This document shows positions 55,520 to 63,515 of a DNA stretch of 64,000 bases, piece after piece (the first letter of the stretch is position 1; every line of letters begins with the position of its first letter). The stretch comes from Gammaproteobacteria bacterium (GTDB taxonomy: Bacteria > Pseudomonadota > Gammaproteobacteria > Steroidobacterales > Steroidobacteraceae): contig PKWJ01000007.1 of NCBI GenBank assembly GCA_003132025.1, forward strand, positions 57,479 through 121,478, read 5' to 3'. The notes beneath the pieces were generated by a model. That model saw nothing but the letters and a program-made list of their open reading frames with translations. It had not been told where the DNA came from and ran no database searches. A program made the translations under genes and the position numbers.

Positions 55520-55781
55520 TCCCCTTCTAAGACGGTTATACGATACGATCGCCAGCCGAACTAATATTTTGCGCTTATGGCAGATATTTGTCAGGCTGAG
55601 CTCCGGGGCTTAGGTTGGTAATTTTCACTGTAAAGTCAATGGCCTGGGTAGCCCGCGAGGCTTTCAGCGCGCGCCGGTCGCGGTTGGCGCTGGCTCATTT
55701 TCATATCCCTGTACGTCGAGTTATGCCAGGCGGTCGTCGGCAACATCGCTGCAGTCAAACCGCGCGGCAGCGCAGCAACAT

Positions 55782-55809
55782 GGTCGATTTATCGACCGCA
55801 CGGCCGTGC
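55782..55809. promoter_or_regulatory. Two adjacent palindromes upstream of the aromatic transporter
   Basis: GGTCGAT-TT-ATCGACC (55782-55797) is followed at once by the 12-bp perfect palindrome GCACGGCCGTGC (55798-55809), 20 bp before the ATG. Neither has a T-run. They may be an operator pair or a leader hairpin. The remaining 364-bp gap after the AraC gene shows no gene. Confidence 0.6.
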
Positions 55810-55829
55810 CCGGCGGGACAGACAGATCA

Positions 55830-57146
55830 ATGAACCAGGATCCAATTCAGGCGCTGGCCGTAAGCCCGATGACGCGCGCGCAGGTGCGCGTGATCGCGAT
55901 CACCATCGGCCTGTGCGCGCTCGATGGGTTCGATGTACTGGCCATCAGCTTCGCCTCCCCGGGGATTGCGCGCGAATGGGGCATCAACCGCGCCGCGCTC
56001 GGTGTGGTGTTGTCGATGGAATTGCTCGGCATGGGGATCGGTTCGATTCTGCTGGGCGGGGTTGCCGATCTATTCGGCCGGCGCTACACGGTGCTCGGCT
56101 GTCTGCTGGTGATGACGATCGGTATGACGATGGCGAGCACTGCCCACAGTGTCATCGATCTTTCGGCGTGGCGGCTGATCACTGGTCTTGGGATCGGCGG
56201 CATGCTGGCGTCGCTCAATGCGATCGCATCCGAGTTTGCCTGTGCCCGGCGGCGCGACCTGTGCGTGTCACTGATGGCGATCGGCTATCCGCTCGGGGCG
56301 ATCATCGGCGGTTCGATCGCCGCGGTACTGCTGAGCCGCAGCAACTGGCGGGCGGTGTTCGAGTTCGGCGCCGTAGTGTCGGGACTATTGGTGCCGATCG
56401 TTCTGTGGTGGGTGCCGGAATCGGTGCTGTGGCTGTGCCAGCGGCAACCGGCGCGAGCGCTCGAACGGGTGAACCGGAGCCTTGCGAAACTGGGCCGCGA
56501 GCCGGTGTCGATGCTGCTGCCGCCGCCGCCGCGCCCACAGCGGCTGGGCAGCGCCGGTATTTTCAGGCCCGAGCTGATCGGCACCACGATACTGATCACG
56601 CTGGCTTACTCGCTGCATGTGACGACCTTCTATTTCCTGGTGAAGTGGATCCCGAAGATCGTGGTGGACATGGGTTTCACCGCGCCAATGGCTGCGGGAG
56701 TGCTGGTGTGGACCAATGTCGGCGGCGCGAGCGGCGCGGCCGTGCTCGGTTTGCTCACGCAGCGCGTGGGCCTCAAGGCGCTGACCATCACTTGGCTGCT
56801 GGCCTCAACGGCGATGGTGGCTTTGTTCGGCCATTCGCACGCCAACCTGTGGCAGCTGTCGCTGACCTGCGCACTGGCGGGCTTTTGCACCAATGGCGGC
56901 ATCGTCGGGCTGTACGTGATCCTGGCGCGTGCCTACCCGACCGATGCGCGCGCGGCGGGGACCGGCTTCGCCATCGGGATCGGGCGCGCCGGGTCGGTGC
57001 TGGCGCCGATCGCGGCCGGCTTCCTGTTCCAGGTGGGCTGGGGACTACCGGCGGTAGCTCTGACGATGGGGCTAGGATCGCTGCTGGCAGCCGCGGCGGT
57101 GGCCGTGCTGCGTGTCAAGCCCGCGTACGTGGCGGCGCTGCAGTGA
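55830..57146 (+). CDS. MFS transporter, aromatic acid:H+ symporter (AAHS) type
   Basis: 438 residues from the ATG at 55830; an in-frame GTG at 55806 sits inside a palindrome and is less likely. Helix 1 contains GLCALDGFDVLAISFASPGI, the D-G-x-D motif of PcaK/BenK/VanK carriers. ADLFGRRYTVLG follows helix 2, and ITGLGIGGMLASLNAIASEF forms helix 4. Import of a benzoate- or cinnamate-type acid across the inner membrane is the expected role. Its stop overlaps the next gene (GTGA), a FadB-like enzyme, so uptake and side-chain oxidation are coupled. Confidence 0.85.
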   Translation: MNQDPIQALAVSPMTRAQVRVIAITIGLCALDGFDVLAISFASPGIAREWGINRAALGVVLSMELLGMGIGSILLGGVADLFGRRYTVLGCLLVMTIGMTMASTAHSVIDLSAWRLITGLGIGGMLASLNAIASEFACARRRDLCVSLMAIGYPLGAIIGGSIAAVLLSRSNWRAVFEFGAVVSGLLVPIVLWWVPESVLWLCQRQPARALERVNRSLAKLGREPVSMLLPPPPRPQRLGSAGIFRPELIGTTILITLAYSLHVTTFYFLVKWIPKIVVDMGFTAPMAAGVLVWTNVGGASGAAVLGLLTQRVGLKALTITWLLASTAMVALFGHSHANLWQLSLTCALAGFCTNGGIVGLYVILARAYPTDARAAGTGFAIGIGRAGSVLAPIAAGFLFQVGWGLPAVALTMGLGSLLAAAAVAVLRVKPAYVAALQ

Positions 57147-59245
57147 TCGTCACGCTCGAGGTCAGCGCCGGGCTTGCGCTCATCAGCGTCAACAACCCGC
57201 CGGTCAACACCGTCAGCGCCGCCACACGGCGCGAGCTGTTCCAGGTGCTGGCCGACATTCGCGCCCGCTCGGACGTCCGGGCCGTGGCGCTGGTGTGCGA
57301 GGGCAGGACATTTTTCTCAGGCGCCGACATCAGCGAATTCGCCGGCCCGCCGATGGAGGAGGAGTTCCGCCAGTTGTACGCCGAATTCGAGGCGCTGCCG
57401 GTCCCCGTGGTCGCGGGCATGCACGGCACGGTGCTGGGCGGCGGCCTCGAGCTGGCGCTCGCCTGCCACTATCGGGTCGCGGTGGCCGGGACCCGCTTCG
57501 GACTGCCCGAGGTCACGCTCGGCATCATCCCGGGCGCGGGCGGCACGCAGCGCATGCCGCGGCTCACTGGCGTCGAGAATGCGCTCGAGCTGATCGTCGG
57601 CGCGCGGCCGGTGGACGAGGTACGGGCGCTCGCGCTCGGCTTTCTCGACGCCGTGATCGACGCTCCGGTGCGCGCCGGCACCATTGCGTTTACCGAGTCG
57701 CTGCTGAACGCCGGGCGCGGGCCGCGGCGCACATCGGAGCGCTCGGTCGACCCCGCGAGCGCGACGCCTGAGATCCGCGAGCGCCTGACGGCACAGGCGC
57801 GCAGCCAGTACCCGAACCGCTCAGCGGCGCTGACCGCCATCGAGGCGGTGTTCGCTGCCGCGCGGCTACCGTTCGCGCAGGGGCTGGCGTTCGAGAACGA
57901 GCTTGGCAATCGCGCCAAGGCGAGCGTGGAGTCCAAGGCGCTGATCCACGTGTTTTTCGCCGAGCGCGAAACCCGCAAGGTCCCCGGGCTTGCGCCCGAG
58001 GTGCGCGCGCGCCCGATCGCACGGGCGGCGGTGATCGGCGCCGGCACGATGGGGGCCGGGATCGCGATCTGCTTCGCCAACGCCGGGCTGCCGGTGACGC
58101 TGCTCGACGCCAGTCGCGAGGCGCTCGATCGCGGCCTGGCTTCGATCGCGGGCATCTATCAATCAATGGTCAGCCGCGGCCGCATCAGCCCCGACGAGCG
58201 CCAGCAGCGCTTAGGGCAGATCCAGGGCGCGCTCGACTATGCGAGCCTGGCCGATGCCGATGTCATCATCGAGGCGGTGTACGAAAGCCTCGATCTGAAG
58301 CGCCAGGTGTTCGCGGCGCTCGACAGGATCGCGAAGCCAGGGGCGTTGCTGGCCACCAATACGTCGACGCTCGACATCGCGGCGATCGCTGCGGCGACCA
58401 CTCGTGCGCAGGACGTCATCGGGCTGCATTTCTTCGCCCCCGCCAATGTCATGCCGCTGCTCGAGGTGGTGCGAACCGGCGACAGTTCGCCCGAGACCAT
58501 CCGCAGCGCGCTCGATCTGGCGCGGCCGCTGAAGAAAACCCCGGTGCTGGCGCGCGTCTGCTACGGGTTCATCGGCAATCGAATGATGGAAGGTTACGCG
58601 CGCGAGGCCGAACGCATGGTGCTCGAGGGAGCCAGCCCGCGCCAGGTGGACGGCGCACTGGAGGGCTGGGGCATGTCGATGGGTATCCTGGCGGTGTTCG
58701 ACATGGCCGGTGTCGACGTCAGCGTCAACGTCCACAAGGCGCACGCCGACCGTTACCCGCCGGACCCGAGCTACTATCAGGCCGATTTCGCACTGCACGC
58801 GGCCGGTCGCCTGGGACAGAAGAGCGGCCGGGGCTATTACCGCTACCTGCCCGGGGATCGCACCCGGCACGATGACCCGGAGGCGATCGCCATCCTCCGG
58901 GCCAGTGCCGAGCGGCTCGGCATTGCGCCGCGCGCACACAGCGACCAGGAAATCCTCGAGCGCTGCCTGCTGCCGATCATCAACGAGGGACTGCGCGTGC
59001 TGGAAGAGGGCGTGGCGATGCGAGCCAGCGACATCGACGTCGTGTGGACCTCCGGCTATGGCTTTCCGCGCTACCGCGGCGGCCCGATGTTCTACGCCGA
59101 TACCATCGGGCTCAAGGCCGTGTACGACGGCATCCTCAAATACCGCGAGCTGTTCGGGCCGATGCACTGGCAACCGGCCGCGCTGCTCGAGCGTCTGGTC
59201 CGCGACCAGCGTACGCTCGCCGACTGGGACCGGACTCGGGACTGA
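57143..59245 (+). CDS. FadB/FadJ-like enoyl-CoA hydratase/3-hydroxyacyl-CoA dehydrogenase fusion
   Basis: 700 residues starting at the GTG that overlaps the transporter stop; a much longer open frame upstream is a shadow inside the transporter. The hydratase domain is about residues 1-280 (FFSGADISEFAGP, GTVLGGGLELALACHYRVA, LGIIPGAGGTQRMPRL, with the two catalytic Glu). The NAD domain follows (AAVIGAGTMGAGIAICFANA, IIEAVYESLDLKRQVF, GLHFFAPANVMPLLEVV). Two C-terminal dehydrogenase domains follow. No thiolase is adjacent. In this setting it probably shortens an aromatic acyl-CoA side chain, not a fatty acid. Confidence 0.88.
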   Translation: MIVTLEVSAGLALISVNNPPVNTVSAATRRELFQVLADIRARSDVRAVALVCEGRTFFSGADISEFAGPPMEEEFRQLYAEFEALPVPVVAGMHGTVLGGGLELALACHYRVAVAGTRFGLPEVTLGIIPGAGGTQRMPRLTGVENALELIVGARPVDEVRALALGFLDAVIDAPVRAGTIAFTESLLNAGRGPRRTSERSVDPASATPEIRERLTAQARSQYPNRSAALTAIEAVFAAARLPFAQGLAFENELGNRAKASVESKALIHVFFAERETRKVPGLAPEVRARPIARAAVIGAGTMGAGIAICFANAGLPVTLLDASREALDRGLASIAGIYQSMVSRGRISPDERQQRLGQIQGALDYASLADADVIIEAVYESLDLKRQVFAALDRIAKPGALLATNTSTLDIAAIAAATTRAQDVIGLHFFAPANVMPLLEVVRTGDSSPETIRSALDLARPLKKTPVLARVCYGFIGNRMMEGYAREAERMVLEGASPRQVDGALEGWGMSMGILAVFDMAGVDVSVNVHKAHADRYPPDPSYYQADFALHAAGRLGQKSGRGYYRYLPGDRTRHDDPEAIAILRASAERLGIAPRAHSDQEILERCLLPIINEGLRVLEEGVAMRASDIDVVWTSGYGFPRYRGGPMFYADTIGLKAVYDGILKYRELFGPMHWQPAALLERLVRDQRTLADWDRTRD

Positions 59246-59263
59246 TTGGCAGGAGCGCAAGTG

Positions 59264-60124
59264 ATGGATCTAGAACAACTGGTAGCAATCGACGTTCACA
59301 CCCATGCCGAGGTGTCCTGCCGCCAGCCGGTCGACGAGGTCTGGAAGCAATACGAGGATGCGGCTTCGAAATATTTCAAGGCCGGCAAGCGGCCGACCAT
59401 TCCCGAGACCATCGCCTACTACCGCGAGCGCCGCATCGGCCTGGTGATGTTTACCGTGGATTCGGAGTACGAGATGGGCGTGCCCCGGATCTCAAACGAA
59501 GAGGTCAGCGACGCGGCGCGTGACAATGCCGACATCATGATTGCGTTTGCGAGCATCGATCCGCACAAGGGCAAGCTCGGCGTGCGCGAAGCGCGCCGGT
59601 TGATCCGCGACCACGGCATCAAGGGCTTCAAATTTCACCCCACGACCCAGGGGTTCTTTCCCAACGACCGGATCGCCTACCCGCTGTACGAGGTGATTGC
59701 GCAGCACAAGCTACCGGCCATCTTTCATAGTGGTCACTCGGGGATCGGTACCGGCATGCCGGGCGGCGGTGGCCTGCGACTGAAGTATTCCAATCCGATT
59801 CACGTGGATGACGTCGCGGCCGATTTCCCCGACATGACCATCATCATCGCCCACCCGTCGTGGCCGTGGCAGGACGAGGCGCTGTCGGTGTGTCTGCACA
59901 AACCGAACGTGTACATTGACCTGTCGGGCTGGTCGCCGAAGTACTTTCCCCCCCAGCTGGTGCAGTACGCAAACGGCCAGCTCAAGCACAAAATGCTGTT
60001 CGGCTCCGATTTCCCGCTGCTCACCCCCGACCGCTGGATCAAGGATTTCAAGGAGGCCGCGTTCAAGCCCGAAGTGCATCCGCTGATTTTGAAGGACAAT
60101 GCGATCGTGGCGCTGGGCCTTTAG
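59264..60124 (+). CDS. Amidohydrolase_2-family metal-dependent hydrolase
   Basis: 286 residues from the ATG at 59264, preceded by AGGAG. The metal motif VAIDVHTHAE starts the barrel. GIKGFKFHPTTQGFFPND, IFHSGHSGIGTGMPGGGG, MTIIIAHPSWPWQDEAL and LFGSDFPLLTPDRW give further His and Asp ligands. Relatives include ACMSD, resorcylate decarboxylases and the hydroxyphenyl-beta-ketoacyl-CoA hydrolase of p-coumarate catabolism (CouO). The last role would fit right after a hydratase/dehydrogenase, releasing hydroxybenzoate from a beta-keto-CoA without thiolase. This assignment is inferred from gene order. Confidence 0.78.
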   Translation: MDLEQLVAIDVHTHAEVSCRQPVDEVWKQYEDAASKYFKAGKRPTIPETIAYYRERRIGLVMFTVDSEYEMGVPRISNEEVSDAARDNADIMIAFASIDPHKGKLGVREARRLIRDHGIKGFKFHPTTQGFFPNDRIAYPLYEVIAQHKLPAIFHSGHSGIGTGMPGGGGLRLKYSNPIHVDDVAADFPDMTIIIAHPSWPWQDEALSVCLHKPNVYIDLSGWSPKYFPPQLVQYANGQLKHKMLFGSDFPLLTPDRWIKDFKEAAFKPEVHPLILKDNAIVALGL

Positions 60125-60134
60125 TTGATGGTGC

Positions 60135-61139
60135 TCAGCCGCCGGCCAGCTCCTCGGTGTCGATCTCGGCCTGGGTAGCCGCGTTGTAGCGCGCACCGCT
60201 GACCGTGGTGCTGTTGATCAGCGCTTCCAGTCGCGCCACCAGAGCGCCATCCAGTCGTACCGACTGCGCTCCCAGGTTCTGCTCCAGATGGCCGATCGAG
60301 GTGGTGCCCGGAATCGGAATCACGTGCGGCGCCTTGTGCAGCAGCCAGGCCAGCGCCAGCTGCGCGGGGGCGCAGCCGGCTTCGCTCGCCAGGGTGCGTA
60401 ACGGAGACAGCAGGCGCGCGTTGGCCGAGAAGTGCGGCTCGGTGAAGCGCGGCATGTCGCGCCTGATGTCCTTCGGCAGCAATGCTGCCGGATCAGGCGG
60501 CTCGCCGCTCAGAAAGCCGCGCGCCAGCGGCGAGAAGGCGACAAATGCGGCGCCCAGGCGCCGGCACTCGTCGAGCACGGCGACTTCCGGGTTGCGCGTC
60601 CACAGTGAGTACTCGCTCTGGACCGCGGCAATCGGGTGGATTGCGTGGGCGCGGCGCAGCGTCGCGGCCGAGACTTCGCACAGGCCGATCGCGCGCACGT
60701 GTCCGGCCGCGATCAGTTTGGCGAGCGCGCCGACGCTGTCTTCGATCGGCACGCTGCGGTCCCAGCGGTGCAGGTAGTACAGGTCGATGATCTCGGTGCG
60801 CAGCCGCGCCAGCGACTCAAGACAGGTTCGGCGCAACGTCTCCGGGCGCCCGTCGATAACTCGCCGGCCGTCGACCCCTGTCATGCCGCATTTGCTTGCC
60901 AGATGGATATGGCCGCGAAATGGCGCCAGCGTCGCGCCCAGCAGCGTCTCGTTGCTGCCGAAGCCGTACAGGGCGGCGGTGTCGAAATGGGTGACACCGA
61001 GGTCGATCGCGCGGCGCAGTAGTTGCGCCGCCTGCTGTGCGGCGGGCGGTGTACCGTAGGCGTGGCTCAGGTTCATGCAGCCGAGGCCCAGTTGCCCGAT
61101 GGGCCGCCCGGCGATTACTCGGGCGCGCAGCGGCTCCAC
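60135..61139 (-). CDS. Aldo/keto reductase (2)
   Basis: 334 residues. Tetrad: Asp and Tyr in VTHFDTAALYGFGSNE, Lys in IHLASKCGMTG, His in DLYYLHRWDRS. VQSEYSLWTRNPE and HVIPIPGTTSIGHLEQN are shared in form with the reductase at 49272-50258, so the two are paralogues. It lies downstream of ligI and ligA on the same strand, 39 bp after ligA. It might reduce an aldehyde or ketone intermediate of lignin-aromatic breakdown. The position normally taken by ligB is occupied by this gene. Confidence 0.87.
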   Translation of the reverse strand: MEPLRARVIAGRPIGQLGLGCMNLSHAYGTPPAAQQAAQLLRRAIDLGVTHFDTAALYGFGSNETLLGATLAPFRGHIHLASKCGMTGVDGRRVIDGRPETLRRTCLESLARLRTEIIDLYYLHRWDRSVPIEDSVGALAKLIAAGHVRAIGLCEVSAATLRRAHAIHPIAAVQSEYSLWTRNPEVAVLDECRRLGAAFVAFSPLARGFLSGEPPDPAALLPKDIRRDMPRFTEPHFSANARLLSPLRTLASEAGCAPAQLALAWLLHKAPHVIPIPGTTSIGHLEQNLGAQSVRLDGALVARLEALINSTTVSGARYNAATQAEIDTEELAGG

Positions 61140-61178
61140 GCCGCCCTCCGGGCGACATCAGTCGCGTCGGCCGAGGCT

Positions 61179-61544
61179 CTAGCCATCGGGTGCGCGTCCG
61201 CCGTTGAGCATCATCTTCGCGTATTGTTCCTGGCTCATGCCGGTCATCAGCGCGGCCGCGTACTGAAAGCTCTTGCCGTCGGTCGCGAAGATCTTGGCCA
61301 GGAAGTAGATGTTTCCGCCCAGGGCGATCATGGCGTTGTAGTCGCGGGCGATGACCGCCGCCTTCTGCTCCTCGCTCATGGGCCACTGGTCGAGGTAGGC
61401 GCGCTGGTCGGATTTGAAGCGCTCCCGATTCGCCGATTTCATCAGCGACATGCAGAACATGTTGAGGTGATAGCCGATGCGTGCCTGGTCGGCATCGAAC
61501 ACCGTGGTGCCGGGGATATCCTTGTAGGGCTTATCGAGCGACAC
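61179..61544 (-). CDS. ligA: Protocatechuate 4,5-dioxygenase alpha subunit (LigA)
   Basis: 121 residues, the standard size of the small alpha subunit. Family features are IPGTTVFDADQARIGYHLNM early, the central AYLDQWPMSEEQKAAVIARD, and MIALGGNIYFLAKIFATDG towards the C-terminus. LigA covers the active site of the catalytic LigB subunit in extradiol cleavage of protocatechuate. LigB is not next to it in this window. It is 9 bp downstream of ligI, which handles a later step of the same pathway. Confidence 0.9.
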   Translation of the reverse strand: MSLDKPYKDIPGTTVFDADQARIGYHLNMFCMSLMKSANRERFKSDQRAYLDQWPMSEEQKAAVIARDYNAMIALGGNIYFLAKIFATDGKSFQYAAALMTGMSQEQYAKMMLNGGRAPDG

Positions 61545-61553
61545 CTCGGGCTC

Positions 61554-62444
61554 CTATATCGTCCAGTAGAGGCGCATCGGATTGTCGACCAGCAGCTTGC
61601 GCTGCAGCTCGGCCGACGCTGCGATGCGCGGAATGAAATCCACCAGCTTGCCATCGTCGGGCATGTGCGACTTGAGATTCGGATGCGGCCAGTCAGTGCC
61701 CCAGAGCACGCGATCCGGAAAGCTCTCCACCACGCGCCGCGAGAACGGCACCACGTCATCGTAATCCGGCGGCCCGGACCTGGATAGCCGCTCAGTGCCG
61801 CTGACCTTGGACCAGATGCGCGGGTGCTCGCGCATCAGCCGCAGGAACAGGGCGAACTCCGGCCCGTCGACCGGCTGGCTCACATCCGGGCGGCCCATGT
61901 GATCGACCACGACCGTGGTGGGCAGTGACGTGATGAAGTCGTAGAGTTCGGGCAGCTCGATGGCCTCGAAATAGATGACGGTGTGCCAGCCGAGCGGAGC
62001 GATTCGCGCCGCCAGGGTCATCAGGGTCTCACGCGGGATCGAATCGGCGAGTCGCTTGACGAAATTAAAGCGCAGCCCGCGAACGCCTGCGGCATGCAGG
62101 GTCTCAAGGTCTGCGTCACTGACCCCGGCGCGCGCGGTAGCCACGCCGCGCGCCCGACCGTGCGAGCGCTCCAGGGCGTCGACCAGCGCGCGGTTGTCGG
62201 CGCCGTGGCAGGTGGCCTGGACGATGACGTTGCGCTCGAAACCCAGCCAGTCGCGCAGTTCGAACAATTTCGCCGCCGGTGCGTCGCACGGCGTGTACTT
62301 GCGCTCCGGAGCGTATGGGAACACGTCGCCCGGTCCGAACACGTGGCAGTGGGCGTCGACCGCGCCGGGCGGCGGCCGGAACGAGGGCCGGGATGGGTGG
62401 GGATGAAACACCAGCCAGTCCTTGTCCATCTGAAACGTATTCAT
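61554..62444 (-). CDS. ligI: 2-Pyrone-4,6-dicarboxylate hydrolase (LigI)
   Basis: 296 residues from the ATG at 62444; an ATG at 62429 is also possible, and 21 open codons upstream lack family similarity. The amidohydrolase metal motif is GAVDAHCHVFGPG. The pattern includes YTPCDAPAAKLFELRDWLG, VIVQATCHGADNRAL, VRGLRFNFVKRL, VVVDHMGRPDV and LWGTDWPHPN with the catalytic Asp. It hydrolyses PDC to oxalomesaconate in the protocatechuate 4,5-cleavage pathway. It is the first gene of a ligI-ligA(-AKR) minus-strand operon. Confidence 0.93.
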   Translation of the reverse strand: MNTFQMDKDWLVFHPHPSRPSFRPPPGAVDAHCHVFGPGDVFPYAPERKYTPCDAPAAKLFELRDWLGFERNVIVQATCHGADNRALVDALERSHGRARGVATARAGVSDADLETLHAAGVRGLRFNFVKRLADSIPRETLMTLAARIAPLGWHTVIYFEAIELPELYDFITSLPTTVVVDHMGRPDVSQPVDGPEFALFLRLMREHPRIWSKVSGTERLSRSGPPDYDDVVPFSRRVVESFPDRVLWGTDWPHPNLKSHMPDDGKLVDFIPRIAASAELQRKLLVDNPMRLYWTI

Positions 62445-62726
62445 AAACGCGTTGATTCGACTCCGTGGCTGAGGCGCGCCGCTGACCGCGCTGCCGCGAG
62501 CGCCCAATCATATAGCGCCACAGCGAGCGCCAGTCGCCGATCGGCAGCAGCCGCGAGCATACCCGTACCGGCCACCACGGGCTTGCGCTGCGTGGCGGCT
62601 CGGATTTCCCTTTGGGTCGAGTCGCTGCGGTGCTTTCCGGAGACGCTCAGGGGGTAGCTTTGCCGTCCGGCGAGCGCTGCCGGCGATTCGGCCGACCGCC
62701 GCGGCAACAACGGGTAACATTCAGCC

Positions 62727-63515
62727 ATGGTCACGCTCTATCACTGGGAACCGAATGCCAATTCGGGCAAGCCGATGCTCGCGCTCGCCGAAAAGGGCGT
62801 TCGTTACGTGAGCCGCTACCTCGATCTGCTGAAATTCGACCAGCATCAGCCAGAGTATCTGCGTATCAATCCGGACGGCACCATTCCGGCCATGGTTCAT
62901 GGCGAGCGCGTGCTCACCGAGTCAACGCCGATGATGGAATACATCGACGATGCCTTCGAAGGGCCAGCGCTGCGACCGGACGATCCGCTCGAGCGCTGGC
63001 GGATGCGCTGGTGGATGCGATTCTTCGATACCTACTTTGCTCCGTCACTGAGCATGATCGGTTGGAGCATCTTCATTGGTCCGACGGCACGCCAGCGCGA
63101 TCCGGCCGAACTGCGCGCCGCGATCGAACGTATACCGCTCGAGTCGCGCCGCATCGCCTGGCGCAAGGCGCTGTTCAATGAGTTCTCCGAAGACGAGCTC
63201 GCCGAGTCACGCCGACGCGTCATATTCGCAACCGGCGTGCTCGAGGCTCATCTGAGCCAGCACCGCTATATCTGTGGTGACACCTATTCGCTCGGCGACA
63301 TCAACGGCTTCAACCTCGGGTATGCGCTGCCGCTGTCGCAACCCGAGCGCTGCAACGACGAGAAGACACCCAATATCATGGAATGGTTGCGCACGATCTA
63401 CGAGCGACCGGCGACGCGCGAGACCTGGGCAAAGGGGCGCACGCCGATGGCGGCGCGGGTGGCGATGCTCGAGCGGTCGGGGTCCGCGCCAAAGCGGGGC
63501 GGCGGCAATGCTTGA
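62727..63515 (+). CDS. Glutathione S-transferase, LigF-type beta-etherase-like (1)
   Basis: 262 residues. The thioredoxin-fold N-terminus has LYHWEPNANSGKPMLALAEK, aligning with the LigF segment around its active-site Ser (ANSLKP), then NPDGTIPAMVHGERVLTEST with the cis-Pro and glutathione-binding Glu-Ser. The helical domain is LigF-like as well (SMIGWSIFIGP, IPLESRRIAWRKA, YSLGDINGFNLGYALPL). LigF of Sphingobium SYK-6 cleaves the beta-aryl ether of lignin dimers with glutathione. It overlaps a second GST gene by 8 bp. The 282-bp gap to ligI holds no recognised gene. Activity is inferred from similarity recalled by eye. Confidence 0.8.
   Translation: MVTLYHWEPNANSGKPMLALAEKGVRYVSRYLDLLKFDQHQPEYLRINPDGTIPAMVHGERVLTESTPMMEYIDDAFEGPALRPDDPLERWRMRWWMRFFDTYFAPSLSMIGWSIFIGPTARQRDPAELRAAIERIPLESRRIAWRKALFNEFSEDELAESRRRVIFATGVLEAHLSQHRYICGDTYSLGDINGFNLGYALPLSQPERCNDEKTPNIMEWLRTIYERPATRETWAKGRTPMAARVAMLERSGSAPKRGGGNA

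Noticed and set aside
55913..57142. Upstream extension of the FadB-like frame
   Set aside because: It lies wholly inside the transporter gene in another frame; the GTGA overlap gives the natural start.
62441..62734. Minus-strand frame upstream of ligI
   Set aside because: 97 codons with no recognisable family or ribosome site; a segment PVVAGTGM hinted at DapA-like proteins but nothing else agrees.
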